Source of the DNA: Chromohalobacter nigrandesensis
GTDB taxonomy: Bacteria; Pseudomonadota; Gammaproteobacteria; Pseudomonadales; Halomonadaceae
Reading direction: 5' to 3'
NCBI RefSeq assembly: GCF_023061285.1
Contig: NZ_JAKGAM010000012.1
Span: forward strand, 49,850-113,849
DNA: 64,000 nt
Below, one piece after another: positions 56,619 through 63,987 of this stretch; position 1 is the first letter of the stretch; each line of letters begins with the position of its first letter. A program made the position numbers and the translations under genes. A model generated the notes under the pieces. That model was not told the DNA's origin and ran no database searches. It saw nothing but the letters and a program-made list of their open reading frames with translations.

Positions 56619-57713
56619 ATGAATATCGGTATCGTAGGCGGCGGCCAACTGGGTCGGATGCTGGCGCAAGCGGGCGCACCGCTGAACATGCGTTTCACCT
56701 TTCTCGATCCGTCGCCTCAGCCCTGCGCCGCCATCCACGGCGTCCATCTCTGTGCCGAGTGGGACGACGACGAGGCGCATCAGGCGCTGATCGAGGCCAG
56801 CGACGTCATCACCTTCGAGTTCGAGAACATCTCGGCGATGGCCCTGAGCCAGCTCGCTGAACAGCGCCCCGCCTTTCCCCCGGCCAAGGCGCTGGAAACG
56901 GCGCGTGAGCGTGGCGCCGAGAAATCGCTGTTCCAGTCGCTGAACATTGCCATCGCGCCCATCGCGCTGGTCGATACCCAAGCCGACCTGGAGCGCGCGG
57001 TGGCCGAGATCGGCCTGCCGGCGGTGCTCAAGACGCGCACGCTGGGCTACGACGGCAAGGGCCAGAAGGTGTTGCGCAACGCCGAGGACGTCACCGGTAG
57101 CGTCGCCGAGCTGGGCGACGTGCCGCTGATCATGGAAGGCTTCGTCGACTTCGATCACGAAGTCTCGGCCATCGCCGTGCGCGGTCGCGACGGCGAGGTG
57201 CGGGTCTGGCCGCTGTCGCGCAACGAGCATCGCCAGGGCATTCTGCATCGCGCCGAGCCGCAGCCCGATCACCCGCTGCAGGCCCAGGCCGCCGATTACG
57301 CCACGCGCGTGCTCGAGGCGCTGGATTACGTCGGCGTCATGGCCTTCGAGTTCTTCGTCACCCGCGACGGCGAGCTACTCGCCAACGAGATCGCCCCGCG
57401 CGTGCACAACTCCGGGCACTGGAGCATCGAAGGCGCGACGACCAGCCAGTTCGAGAACCATCTGCGCGCCATTTCCGGCTTGCCGCTCGGCGACACCACG
57501 CGTCTCGTGCCCTGCGCCATGCTCAACATCATCGGCGCCCTGCCCGATCGCGATGCCGTGCTCAGCGTCGCCGGCGCGCACCTGCACGACTACCACAAGG
57601 ACCCGCGCCCCGGCCGCAAGATCGGCCATGTCACGGTCCTCGCCCCCGACGCGGCCACGCTGGCCGAACGCACCGCCGCCGTCGAAGCGCTGCTGGTCAA
57701 CGACCTGGGCTGA
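56619..57713 (+). CDS. purK: N5-carboxyaminoimidazole ribonucleotide synthase PurK
   Basis: A 364-residue ATP-grasp enzyme making N5-CAIR from AIR, bicarbonate and ATP. It shows IGIVGGGQLGRML at the start, LKTRTLGYDGKGQKVL (ATP-binding), and FEFFVTRDGELLANEIAPRVHNSGHWSIEGA (metal and substrate site). It starts immediately after the purE stop, so purEK form a tight operon ended by the hairpin at 57750. Confidence 0.96.
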   Translation: MNIGIVGGGQLGRMLAQAGAPLNMRFTFLDPSPQPCAAIHGVHLCAEWDDDEAHQALIEASDVITFEFENISAMALSQLAEQRPAFPPAKALETARERGAEKSLFQSLNIAIAPIALVDTQADLERAVAEIGLPAVLKTRTLGYDGKGQKVLRNAEDVTGSVAELGDVPLIMEGFVDFDHEVSAIAVRGRDGEVRVWPLSRNEHRQGILHRAEPQPDHPLQAQAADYATRVLEALDYVGVMAFEFFVTRDGELLANEIAPRVHNSGHWSIEGATTSQFENHLRAISGLPLGDTTRLVPCAMLNIIGALPDRDAVLSVAGAHLHDYHKDPRPGRKIGHVTVLAPDAATLAERTAAVEALLVNDLG

Positions 57714-57749
57714 AAACGGCCCGAGCTGAAAAAAAGCGCACTAAAACAC

Positions 57750-57790
57750 AAGACGCCGTGGCGATATCATATCGCCACGGCGTCTTGTTT
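57750..57790. terminator. Strong bidirectional terminator between purK and bfr
   Basis: AAGACGCCGTGGCGAT pairs perfectly with ATCGCCACGGCGTCTT around five bases and is followed by GTTT. It serves purK on the plus strand and may serve the converging bfr. Confidence 0.85.
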
Positions 57791-57860
57791 CGTACGCAAT
57801 CTTTATAGCGCTTTAGACCGATCTATTTAAAGCAGACTATCTAAAGCGCCGCCGCCGAGA

Positions 57861-58337
57861 TCATTCCTCGGCGTGCATCTGCTGCTGCAGGTAATTCTGG
57901 ATACCCACCTTGTCGATCAGGCCGAGTTCGGTCTCGATCGTATCGATGTGCTCTTCCTCGTCGTTGAGGATACGACGGAACAGATCACGGCTGACGTAAT
58001 CGCGCACTTCTTCGCAGTAAGCGATGGCGTCGATCAAGTCCTGCCAGCCCGTCTTCTCGATGGCGAGGTCGCACTCGAGCATTTCCTTGGTGTTCTCGCC
58101 GATGTGCAGCTTGCCCAGATCCTGCAGGTTGGGAATGCCCTCGAGGAATAGAATGCGCTCGATCAACTCATCGGCATGACGCATCTCTTCGATGGATTCG
58201 TCGTATTCCCACTTGCCGAGCTTGGCCAGGCCCCAATCCTTGTACATCTTGGCGTGCAAGAAGTACTGGTTGATCGCCACCAACTCGTTGCCCAGTGCGG
58301 TGTTGAGGTACTGAATAACCTTGGCATCACCTTTCAT
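57861..58337 (-). CDS. bfr: Bacterioferritin
   Basis: A 158-residue heme ferritin that oxidises and stores iron in a 24-mer shell. Ferroxidase ligands Glu18, Glu51, His54, and the later Glu ([11 protein letters not shown]) and EEEHID pair are present, and Met52 is the heme ligand. ATG 58337 ([12 protein letters not shown]) is chosen because GGGAGA lies seven bases upstream; a GTG two codons earlier is possible. The bfd gene, encoding its reductase ferredoxin, is next on the same strand. Confidence 0.95.
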   Translation of the reverse strand: MKGDAKVIQYLNTALGNELVAINQYFLHAKMYKDWGLAKLGKWEYDESIEEMRHADELIERILFLEGIPNLQDLGKLHIGENTKEMLECDLAIEKTGWQDLIDAIAYCEEVRDYVSRDLFRRILNDEEEHIDTIETELGLIDKVGIQNYLQQQMHAEE

Positions 58338-58648
58338 CGTCACGTCTCCCTTGCAGAGTCATTTAGTTGTAAGGCAATGATGACCCGCCAATCGTAACCA
58401 GCCACCCCTGCCTTGGGATATAGAGAGTATCGACTATTTCGCCGAAAAAGTCGAATAAAGACAGGATCTTGCCGCGAAAACGCCGCATTTGTGAAGGATT
58501 GGAAATAACAGGCGAGAACGATTGCCACTCCGCCTGCGCCAAGCGCCAGATACTAAAACGCCGCTACCCAATGGGATAGCGGCGTTTGGCGATGATGTTC
58601 GATATGCAGCGACGCGACGCAGCGGCGCGTGGTTAAGCAATGCAACGG
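58338..58648. other. Intergenic region between bfr and bfd
   Basis: About 310 bases without a convincing gene. It contains the hairpin at 58556-58587 and must hold the bfr promoter, but no consensus -35/-10 pair was found on the minus strand. Confidence 0.5.
58556..58587 (-). terminator. Terminator after bfd
   Basis: AAACGCCGCTACCCA pairs with GGGATAGCGGCGTTT (one mismatch) across a short loop. Read on the minus strand it follows bfd and ends in TTTT. Confidence 0.65.
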
Positions 58649-58852
58649 CTAGACGGCGTAGGCAAGATCCGCACTGGGCATCATTTCTTGGGTGATGGCA
58701 TCACGCGTGATGGCCTTGGCCGTGCAGGCGCAACGGCCACACTGAGTCGCACACTCGGTACGCTCACGCACTTCCCGCCAGCTACGCGCCCCGTCTTCAA
58801 CGGCCTCGCGAATGGCATTGTCGGTCACGCCTCGGCATATGCACACGTACAT
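58649..58852 (-). CDS. bfd: Bacterioferritin-associated ferredoxin
   Basis: A 67-residue [2Fe-2S] protein that reduces iron in bacterioferritin and releases it. Cys4 and Cys6 (MYVCICRGVTD) and the later pair (TQCGRCACT) match the Bfd/BFD-like cluster motif. ATG 58852 is preceded by GAGGTGATGG; the frame is open to 58966 but the extension is not conserved. A possible Fur site lies 31-55 bases upstream, in keeping with iron-starvation induction. Confidence 0.9.
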   Translation of the reverse strand: MYVCICRGVTDNAIREAVEDGARSWREVRERTECATQCGRCACTAKAITRDAITQEMMPSADLAYAV

Positions 58853-58882
58853 TCCATCACCTCGCTGCTCGCTCTGATAGGG

Positions 58883-58907
58883 AATGTAAATGATTCGCAT
58901 AAATACT
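58883..58907 (-). promoter_or_regulatory. Possible Fur box upstream of bfd
   Basis: On the minus strand, TATGCGAATCATTTAC matches 12 of 19 positions of the classic Fur consensus when aligned on AATCATT. Its position just upstream of bfd fits an iron-repressed promoter. Confidence 0.4.
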
Positions 58908-59047
58908 TTCAACCCCCAATCACTCTCTTTTCGCTCGGCGAAGACTCGACTTTGGTGGCATGTCATCGGGAGGCGCAGGTAAGAGGCTGATTTCGAGGCA
59001 CAATCGGGAAGGTGGGGGGATAACGAAAGTTTAGCTCCGAAATATCA

Positions 59048-59485
59048 TCAATAGCGATCACGGAAGTCTCTCGCCATGTCGGCAATCCAGAGCATCCGCT
59101 GCTCGTTCTCGGCCTTTTCGTGAGCATACGGATAAAGCATGGCCAGCAGACAGTATTCATCTTCCTCGATCAGGCCCTGGACATAGACCAGAGATGCATC
59201 CCTCTCCGGCTCCTGCCTATTGCACACCATGCGACGCTGCTCAAGGTGGGTGGGGAACCCTGCCCTTGGTGGCATACAGATATGGATATGCCAGATATCC
59301 AAGCCTCGCAAGGATGGGGGCCGAGTATACAAATCGAACTTGCCAAAGCGAGGAGGCCGGTAATCGAAGAACGACTCGACACAGGCTTTGAAATCATCCA
59401 CCAGAGCCTGCTTCAGCCCAGGATGCTGAGCGTCCACTTGGTCGAACAGATATTCGCTTTGCGCATGGAAATGGACGTTGGCCAT
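59048..59485 (-). CDS. YafO-family toxin
   Basis: A 145-residue protein whose C-terminal half aligns with E. coli YafO: WHIHICM, then ERDASLVYVQGLIEEDEYCLL and MLWIADMARDFRDRY, compared with the AHIHLAN, AHLVYCQGAFDEQAWLL and MAEAFRMRF segments of YafO. YafO is a ribosome-dependent mRNA interferase. The gene follows the unusual upstream gene by only seven bases, but that neighbour does not resemble YafN, the usual antitoxin. Confidence 0.75.
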   Translation of the reverse strand: MANVHFHAQSEYLFDQVDAQHPGLKQALVDDFKACVESFFDYRPPRFGKFDLYTRPPSLRGLDIWHIHICMPPRAGFPTHLEQRRMVCNRQEPERDASLVYVQGLIEEDEYCLLAMLYPYAHEKAENEQRMLWIADMARDFRDRY

Positions 59486-59492
59486 AACGCCC

Positions 59493-60038
59493 TTATGAAA
59501 AGCGCTTAGTCAGCTCGGTATCGAAACGATCGGCAAGCGCCTTCATCGCGTCGCCACTGGCGGCGCCCGCAACCACTTTGGGCTTGTTGGTAGTCTGCTT
59601 GGCTAGAAGGGTCGCACTGGATGCAGCGGAACGCGCTTTCGCGGTATTCCGTTGGAGATCCATGATGCCCATTTCTGTTGCCTCATCGCGCCCCACTATC
59701 GCAATGGTACGCCTGAGCATAGTTTCTTGGGCACGCAAAGCATCCACTAGGCCTTGGTAGGCCTCTGGGTCGACCACGGCATCATCGGGCATCTGAGAGA
59801 GGCGAACGCACTCGTTCTGGAATATCTGGGCCAGGTGGCGAGCACGACGGTTGGCGCGCACAATTTCGCTAAGAATGTATGCCCGCTCAGCGCGGCGGCT
59901 TTCTTGCTTCTGGGCTGACGGCACCTGATGAACCGAGTAGTGGACAACCTCAGTAGATGCCACGCCAACACCCGACGACAGCGCGCCGAACATGCTGATC
60001 GCAAAGCCGATTGACGATTTGAGGTTCACGGTATTCAT
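59493..60038 (-). CDS. Uncharacterised helical protein cotranscribed with the YafO-like toxin
   Basis: A 181-residue protein with a hydrophobic N-terminal segment (SIGFAISMFGALSSGVGVAS, about residues 8-27) that may be a signal peptide or anchor, then long charged helices (RAERAYILSEIVRANRRARHL) and an Ala/Lys-rich C-terminus. I do not recognise the family. GTG/ATG near 60038 follow GGAGG. The seven-base gap to the YafO-like gene suggests a functional pair; it could be a non-standard antitoxin, or an unrelated gene whose transcript the toxin shares. Confidence 0.6.
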   Translation of the reverse strand: MNTVNLKSSIGFAISMFGALSSGVGVASTEVVHYSVHQVPSAQKQESRRAERAYILSEIVRANRRARHLAQIFQNECVRLSQMPDDAVVDPEAYQGLVDALRAQETMLRRTIAIVGRDEATEMGIMDLQRNTAKARSAASSATLLAKQTTNKPKVVAGAASGDAMKALADRFDTELTKRFS

Positions 60039-60296
60039 CACAGATGCCTCCGCAAAAGCCTGACAAGGCACTTCTTGCATCAGACTAGCACGCTAGGAGA
60101 GTGTTGCATTTTTGCCCAAACGGCAAGGGAAACGAAGCTTACTCCAGCGATCAGCACTGTGCAAGGTAGCTTTAGTGTGCTAAACGCTGCGCACCATGCT
60201 TGGCGCAATTGAGGAAGGTGATGGAAAATCTAGGCGCCCCCCTTCGAACCATGCGTCATAGAGCCGTGTTCATGCGTTTTCCATAGGATAACGTAC

Positions 60297-60821
60297 CTAC
60301 GCTGGTACCAGCTCATCAGCGATTTTTTCCAGCATGAACGTTTCGCGTTGGATCGATTGCCCCATGGTGCCCTCCTGACGCGCCATGACCTGGCGATTAT
60401 GGTCCACCGCTTCCGACACCGGCATCCAGATCGGCTTCATTCCATTGGCCACTTCGTAGCTTTCCATCCGCGCATCGGCCAGCTTGAGGGCCACATCACA
60501 CATGAAGAAATGAGACGTCATATGCATCAGGTCGAATTGAGGCTTCCAATACGGACGGTATTCCTCGATAAAGCCGTAATGCTCCTTGACCTGGACATCG
60601 CGTGCGCCGGTCTCCTCTTCCAGCTCACGCTTGAGGGCCACAACAATATCTTCGCCCTCATCAATACCCCCGCCGGGCAGGCTGAAATCGTTGTAGCGCT
60701 CAGTGAATAGCAGCAGAATCCGATCATCCCGCAGGACAATCCCTCGGGCTGCATGGCGTCGAAAGACCCGCCCGTTGCGGGAAGACAGTTCAGGGTGGAT
60801 CAGTTCCTTCAGAAGCTTCAT
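60297..60821 (-). CDS. Nudix hydrolase
   Basis: A 174-residue protein with a Nudix box GGGIDEGEDIVVALKRELEE followed by ETGA, the metal-binding hydrolase motif. Such enzymes cleave nucleoside diphosphates linked to another group, such as damaged nucleotides, sugar nucleotides or dinucleotides. ATG 60821 (MKLLKELIHPEL) is used since the frame upstream runs through the divergent promoter region. The substrate cannot be assigned. It is divergent from the acyltransferase at 61026. Confidence 0.85.
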   Translation of the reverse strand: MKLLKELIHPELSSRNGRVFRRHAARGIVLRDDRILLLFTERYNDFSLPGGGIDEGEDIVVALKRELEEETGARDVQVKEHYGFIEEYRPYWKPQFDLMHMTSHFFMCDVALKLADARMESYEVANGMKPIWMPVSEAVDHNRQVMARQEGTMGQSIQRETFMLEKIADELVPA

Positions 60822-61025
60822 GGTAGGCGTCCGGCAATCGGGGTACAAAAGAGCCACGATTCTACCGACACAACGGACTATGCACGAGTCCAGGACCCGA
60901 TATCGGAGCGCGCCAGGATTCCCGATCCTGCCGAAGCGTGATGTCAGCGGTTTTTCTACAACCTCAACGCCGAAAATCAGCGGCGCGGTATAATTTAAAC
61001 TCAGAATCAAAAGGGTCAATCACGG

Positions 61026-61658
61026 ATGACAGCTAACAAACAACCCAACAGCGTCGATGTCAAACCTTCGCTAATGCAACGAGTAGCTTCACGACTGTTG
61101 CGCATGGCGGGCTGGAATATTCACCCTTTTCCTGACACTCCAAAAGCCGTGGTCGCCGCCGGGCCGCACACGTCGAATTGGGACGGTGTTCTGGGGCTAG
61201 CTTGTGGCATTGCGCTAGGACTTGATGCCCGCTTCATGATCAAGCATACCCTGTTCAAAGGCCCCTTCGGTTGGCTTTTGCGTAAACTTGGGGCCATTCC
61301 GGTGGATCGTACGCAAGCCGGCGGTGTCGTCGAACAAGCCGTTGAGCAGTTCAAAACCGATGATCATATGGCCATTGTGGTGACCCCGGAGGGAACACGG
61401 AAGAGCGCCAAGAAGTGGAAAACCGGTTTTCACCACATTGCACGACAAGCCGGCGTACCGATCGTTCTGGCAGTGGCCGATTATGGTAAAAAGCAGCTCA
61501 CTTTCCCTATCATCCTGCAGCCTACCGAAGATATCGAAGCAGACATGCAGAAGCTTTACGAAGGCTTTTCCGAGGCAACACCTCGCCGACCCGAGAGGCT
61601 TTCTGAGCCAGTAAAAATACTGTGGAACGCCAAAAACCATAGGGACCAAAAGCCATAA
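61026..61658 (+). CDS. Lysophospholipid/glycerol-phosphate acyltransferase family protein
   Basis: A 210-residue PlsC-like acyltransferase with the catalytic HX4D motif (His48-TSNW-Asp53 in GPHTSNWD) and the substrate motif VTPEGTRKSAKKWKTG. Members of this short branch are often annotated as 1-acylglycerol-3-phosphate acyltransferases. It would acylate a membrane lipid precursor at the inner membrane. It is the last plus-strand gene before the minus-strand cassette array. Confidence 0.85.
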   Translation: MTANKQPNSVDVKPSLMQRVASRLLRMAGWNIHPFPDTPKAVVAAGPHTSNWDGVLGLACGIALGLDARFMIKHTLFKGPFGWLLRKLGAIPVDRTQAGGVVEQAVEQFKTDDHMAIVVTPEGTRKSAKKWKTGFHHIARQAGVPIVLAVADYGKKQLTFPIILQPTEDIEADMQKLYEGFSEATPRRPERLSEPVKILWNAKNHRDQKP

Positions 61659-61807
61659 AACTCAAAGCCACCTTGGCATGGCGACTAACGAAGCTCGCCA
61701 GCGTGGCGTTCTGATCGTGGTTGAAGGCGTGAAGCGGGGCATGACGACCACTACTCATCTGTTTACCCGATCCTACCGAAACGTCGCCATCAGTAGGTGT
61801 TCTACAG
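61659..61807. other. Region between the acyltransferase and the cassette array
   Basis: No confident gene. A short plus-strand stretch from 61678 reads EARQRGVLIVVEGVKRGMTT, faintly like the P-loop start of thymidylate kinase, but the P-loop is not intact and the similarity ends within 25 residues. Confidence 0.3.
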
Positions 61808-61885
61808 ACTCAACGTTTGGCACACGTGCCGGTTTGGAGCCGCAGCGTGGCGGAAAAGCGGTCACCGTGCTGCCACTGGTTATGC
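61808..61885 (-). repeat. attC site 1 (terminal cassette, degenerate R' core)
   Basis: Minus strand: R'' GCATAAC (61885-61879) and R' GTTGAGT (61814-61808). The arms TGGCAGCAC and GTGTGCCA pair with one unpaired base, the extrahelical base typical of attC hairpins. Confidence 0.75.
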
Positions 61886-61900
61886 AAGACCATCGTCAAT

Positions 61901-62410
61901 CTAATAGTCCGGGAGGATTCTCCAGTTATCCTCAAATTCAGCAACGTCCTTGATGTTGAGAATCGCCTGCGGAGAAGCCCCGCCTCCCGGACGGCGATAG
62001 TCGTGCCTCTCCATAAAAGCCGAGTACCGGGCAACCATCTTCTGTTGTATGTCGCGTTCTGTGCATATGAAAAATCTTGCGCCGCTGATTCCCAAATCGC
62101 CCAGCCGCACCAAAATCCAGACCAAATTCGGATGTTTAAGCGGTTTGAGTGAACCAATTGTTTGGCGATTTTCTTCATCGATACTGTGGTCGCACCATTT
62201 ATCGATCGAGGACTGAACCAACGCACCCTTGGTACTCGCTTTAACCTGAACAGGAAATGACTTGAGAGATTCAGAGTGAACCGCAGTAACATCAAATCCC
62301 GGCACGTTTCCAGAGTAAGGAGAAGCATAATAGCCAAGTGTTCCCAGTACTGCCGACACTAGATGCTCCCCAACCTGTCCCGTTAATTTATTCGATACAC
62401 CCGATGCCAT
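61901..62410 (-). CDS. Cassette gene: PD-(D/E)XK-like nuclease domain protein
   Basis: A 169-residue protein with a probable nuclease fold: Glu15 (GQVGEHLVSAVLGTLGYY), Asp40 (GFDVTAVH) and Gln55-Val-Lys57 (FPVQVKAS), spaced as in restriction-endonuclease-like proteins. Unlike the other cassettes, its TAG stop comes 15 bases before the attC core. ATG 62410 lies after R' of attC 2. It could be a solitary endonuclease or a defence or addiction element; no methylase is seen. Confidence 0.65.
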   Translation of the reverse strand: MASGVSNKLTGQVGEHLVSAVLGTLGYYASPYSGNVPGFDVTAVHSESLKSFPVQVKASTKGALVQSSIDKWCDHSIDEENRQTIGSLKPLKHPNLVWILVRLGDLGISGARFFICTERDIQQKMVARYSAFMERHDYRRPGGGASPQAILNIKDVAEFEDNWRILPDY

Positions 62411-62430
62411 ACTCTCAAATATTCCTTAGC

Positions 62431-62514
62431 GCATAACGCTTGCAGCATGCGCGCCCATGGAATGGAGCCGAAGGCGCAATGTAGTGGGCGTCGCCGTGCC
62501 TGAACTGGTTATGC
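62431..62514 (-). repeat. attC site 2
   Basis: Minus strand: R'' GCATAAC (62514-62508) containing the stop of the HEPN-like cassette gene, and R' GTTATGC (62437-62431). The interior is GC-rich and imperfectly self-complementary (GCGCCTTCGGCTCC at its centre). Confidence 0.85.
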
Positions 62515-63096
62515 AGTCGGGAGTCTTCCGCCATTTTCATCAGCTGTCTCCAAAAGCTCTTTAATCCTAATGATTTCGGCAACGATAGGGTCCATTTCAT
62601 GGTCACTATCGAGAAGGCGAAAAATGCCAACATCTGTGAAAAAAGCACGAAATAGATGACCCGGAACACCATCATCGCTTGGTTTCGGCCCCACATACTC
62701 AGGGATGACAATACCTACGATACCGTCTGACAGGTAGCGATCTAGCCGTTCATCAAAATGTTCAATGGCATTCCTGAGGTCACGAGAAAAAAGAGGGTTG
62801 CTCTCATCAATATTGAGGGACTCACGTAGGTGAACGCCACGCTCTGCATGCCCTTTCCGAACTGGCCAGAAATAGCGTGATAATGCTGCTCCATGGACAA
62901 TAATATTCTGTAAATCATTGAGAATGTTATGTGTCAGGACCCGATCGAGCCCCTCTTCCATCGCGGCCTCTGGCAGAGTTTCAAAAGCATGAGAAATCCG
63001 TGCAATCGACCGAAAGGCGGACTGGGCATTAAATAACATCCCGTTGATATAAAACGCCTCATAAGGTGGCCAGATTCGGCCGTCCACCATTGCCAT
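62509..63096 (-). CDS. Cassette gene: uncharacterised protein with HEPN-like RNxxxH motif
   Basis: A 195-residue, mostly helical protein I do not recognise by family. It contains RNAIEH (108-113) in SRDLRNAIEHFDERLDRYL, matching the R-N-x3-H active-site pattern of HEPN ribonucleases. ATG 63096 follows AAGGAGA just after the R' core of attC 3, and the TAA stop lies in the R'' core of attC 2. A cassette-borne RNase toxin or defence effector is possible; the motif alone is not proof. Confidence 0.6.
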   Translation of the reverse strand: MAMVDGRIWPPYEAFYINGMLFNAQSAFRSIARISHAFETLPEAAMEEGLDRVLTHNILNDLQNIIVHGAALSRYFWPVRKGHAERGVHLRESLNIDESNPLFSRDLRNAIEHFDERLDRYLSDGIVGIVIPEYVGPKPSDDGVPGHLFRAFFTDVGIFRLLDSDHEMDPIVAEIIRIKELLETADENGGRLPTA

Positions 63097-63111
63097 TAGG
63101 GTCTCCTTACT

Positions 63112-63198
63112 GCATAACGCAAAGCTAAGCGGCGGCCCGTCAGGGGCGTCCGGTGGACGGCCGTCAGGCCGGGAACATACTTGAGCAATTTGTTACAC
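63112..63198 (-). repeat. attC site 3
   Basis: Minus strand: R'' GTGTAAC (63198-63192), containing the stop of the tautomerase-like gene, and R' GTTATGC (63118-63112). The interior CCGGCCTGACGGCCGTCC segment is strongly self-complementary. Confidence 0.85.
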
Positions 63199-63579
63199 AT
63201 TGACTGAGTACTTGAGATCACGCGCCTCGTCTCCGGTCATGCCCCGAAATCCCCAGCAGTGGGCTGGCTGCTCCTTGATCGTCACTTCTATGTCTACAGG
63301 TGAAATGCCAACATCAGACTCTATTTTGCTGAATAACTCCTTAATCAGAGCCTTTTGGGTATCCGGCGTGCGACCCTGCATCATGTTGATTTCAATGGCC
63401 GTGTAAGCGGGCGTTCTACCACCGGGGTAATAAAAGTCTTCGGCATCCATTGGGATGAACCGATGAGCCCGCTTGTCTTCTGGCATGCCCAAAACTGACT
63501 GCATACACCCGTGAATGACCTCAGAAAGCTGAGCCTTGACCGGGTTAAGATGTTCCTTGATTCCATAGATGACTATCAC
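63193..63579 (-). CDS. Cassette gene: tautomerase-family protein lacking Pro1
   Basis: A 128-residue protein resembling cassette-associated tautomerases of vibrios (IYGIKEHLNPVKAQLSEVIH, KRAHRFIPMDAEDFYYPGGR, then HCWGFRGMTGDEARDL). GTG 63579 is chosen for AGGAGG seven bases upstream. Tautomerases use an N-terminal proline as catalytic base, but with this start the product begins MIVIYGIK and no proline is available, so activity may be lost or altered. The TAA stop lies within the R'' core of attC 3. Confidence 0.75.
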   Translation of the reverse strand: MIVIYGIKEHLNPVKAQLSEVIHGCMQSVLGMPEDKRAHRFIPMDAEDFYYPGGRTPAYTAIEINMMQGRTPDTQKALIKELFSKIESDVGISPVDIEVTIKEQPAHCWGFRGMTGDEARDLKYSVNV

Positions 63580-63594
63580 AATGCCTCCTGCGAT

Positions 63595-63672
63595 GTGTAA
63601 CGCCGTGCACACCGGCGCGAGCTTGCGAGCGTCCGACAGCCGAAGGCTGTGTAGTGCTGCACTTGGTTATGC
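63595..63672 (-). repeat. attC site 4
   Basis: Minus strand: R'' GCATAAC (63672-63666), containing the stop of the membrane-protein cassette, and R' GTTACAC (63601-63595). GTGCAGCAC and GTGTGCAC form the outer arms; ACAGCCTTCGGCTGT forms a central hairpin. Confidence 0.85.
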
Positions 63673-63987
63673 ATTTTTGTCCCAGATTAGTTTTTTGATG
63701 AACATAGCTATGTAAGTCACGCTAAACAGCCAGAACGCAAGCTTAACTAACACGACGAAAATAAACCACGTAGGCATTGTATCGAAATATACCGTATCTG
63801 TAGTTCGTATATTCGGTACTGCAGAGCTAACCGCCGCTTCAAATAGATGAAACGCCAAAAAGAACGCGAGGAAGACAAAGAACCCAAAATAGAGCCAGCC
63901 CTGCTTTTGGGGCCGCATTAGGCTCTCAAGAACATCACCTAACACGGAAAAGCTGGGTTCGCGCAGTTCCCCAACGACTTTCTTCAT
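63667..63987 (-). CDS. Cassette gene: small membrane protein with two spans
   Basis: A 106-residue protein with two hydrophobic segments (about 31-51, YFGFFVFLAFFLAFHLF, and about 73-96, FIFVVLVKLAFWLFSVTYIAM) separated by a short loop with no known motif. The TAA stop is inside the attC 4 core. ATG 63987 lies 14 bases from the window edge, so its upstream cassette boundary is not visible. Function unknown; such genes are common in cassettes. Confidence 0.7.
   Translation of the reverse strand: MKKVVGELREPSFSVLGDVLESLMRPQKQGWLYFGFFVFLAFFLAFHLFEAAVSSAVPNIRTTDTVYFDTMPTWFIFVVLVKLAFWLFSVTYIAMFIKKLIWDKNA

Noticed and set aside
61672..61690. A fifth attC core near the acyltransferase end
   Set aside because: GACTAAC breaks the RYYYAAC pattern at the second base and no paired R' core follows at attC distance.
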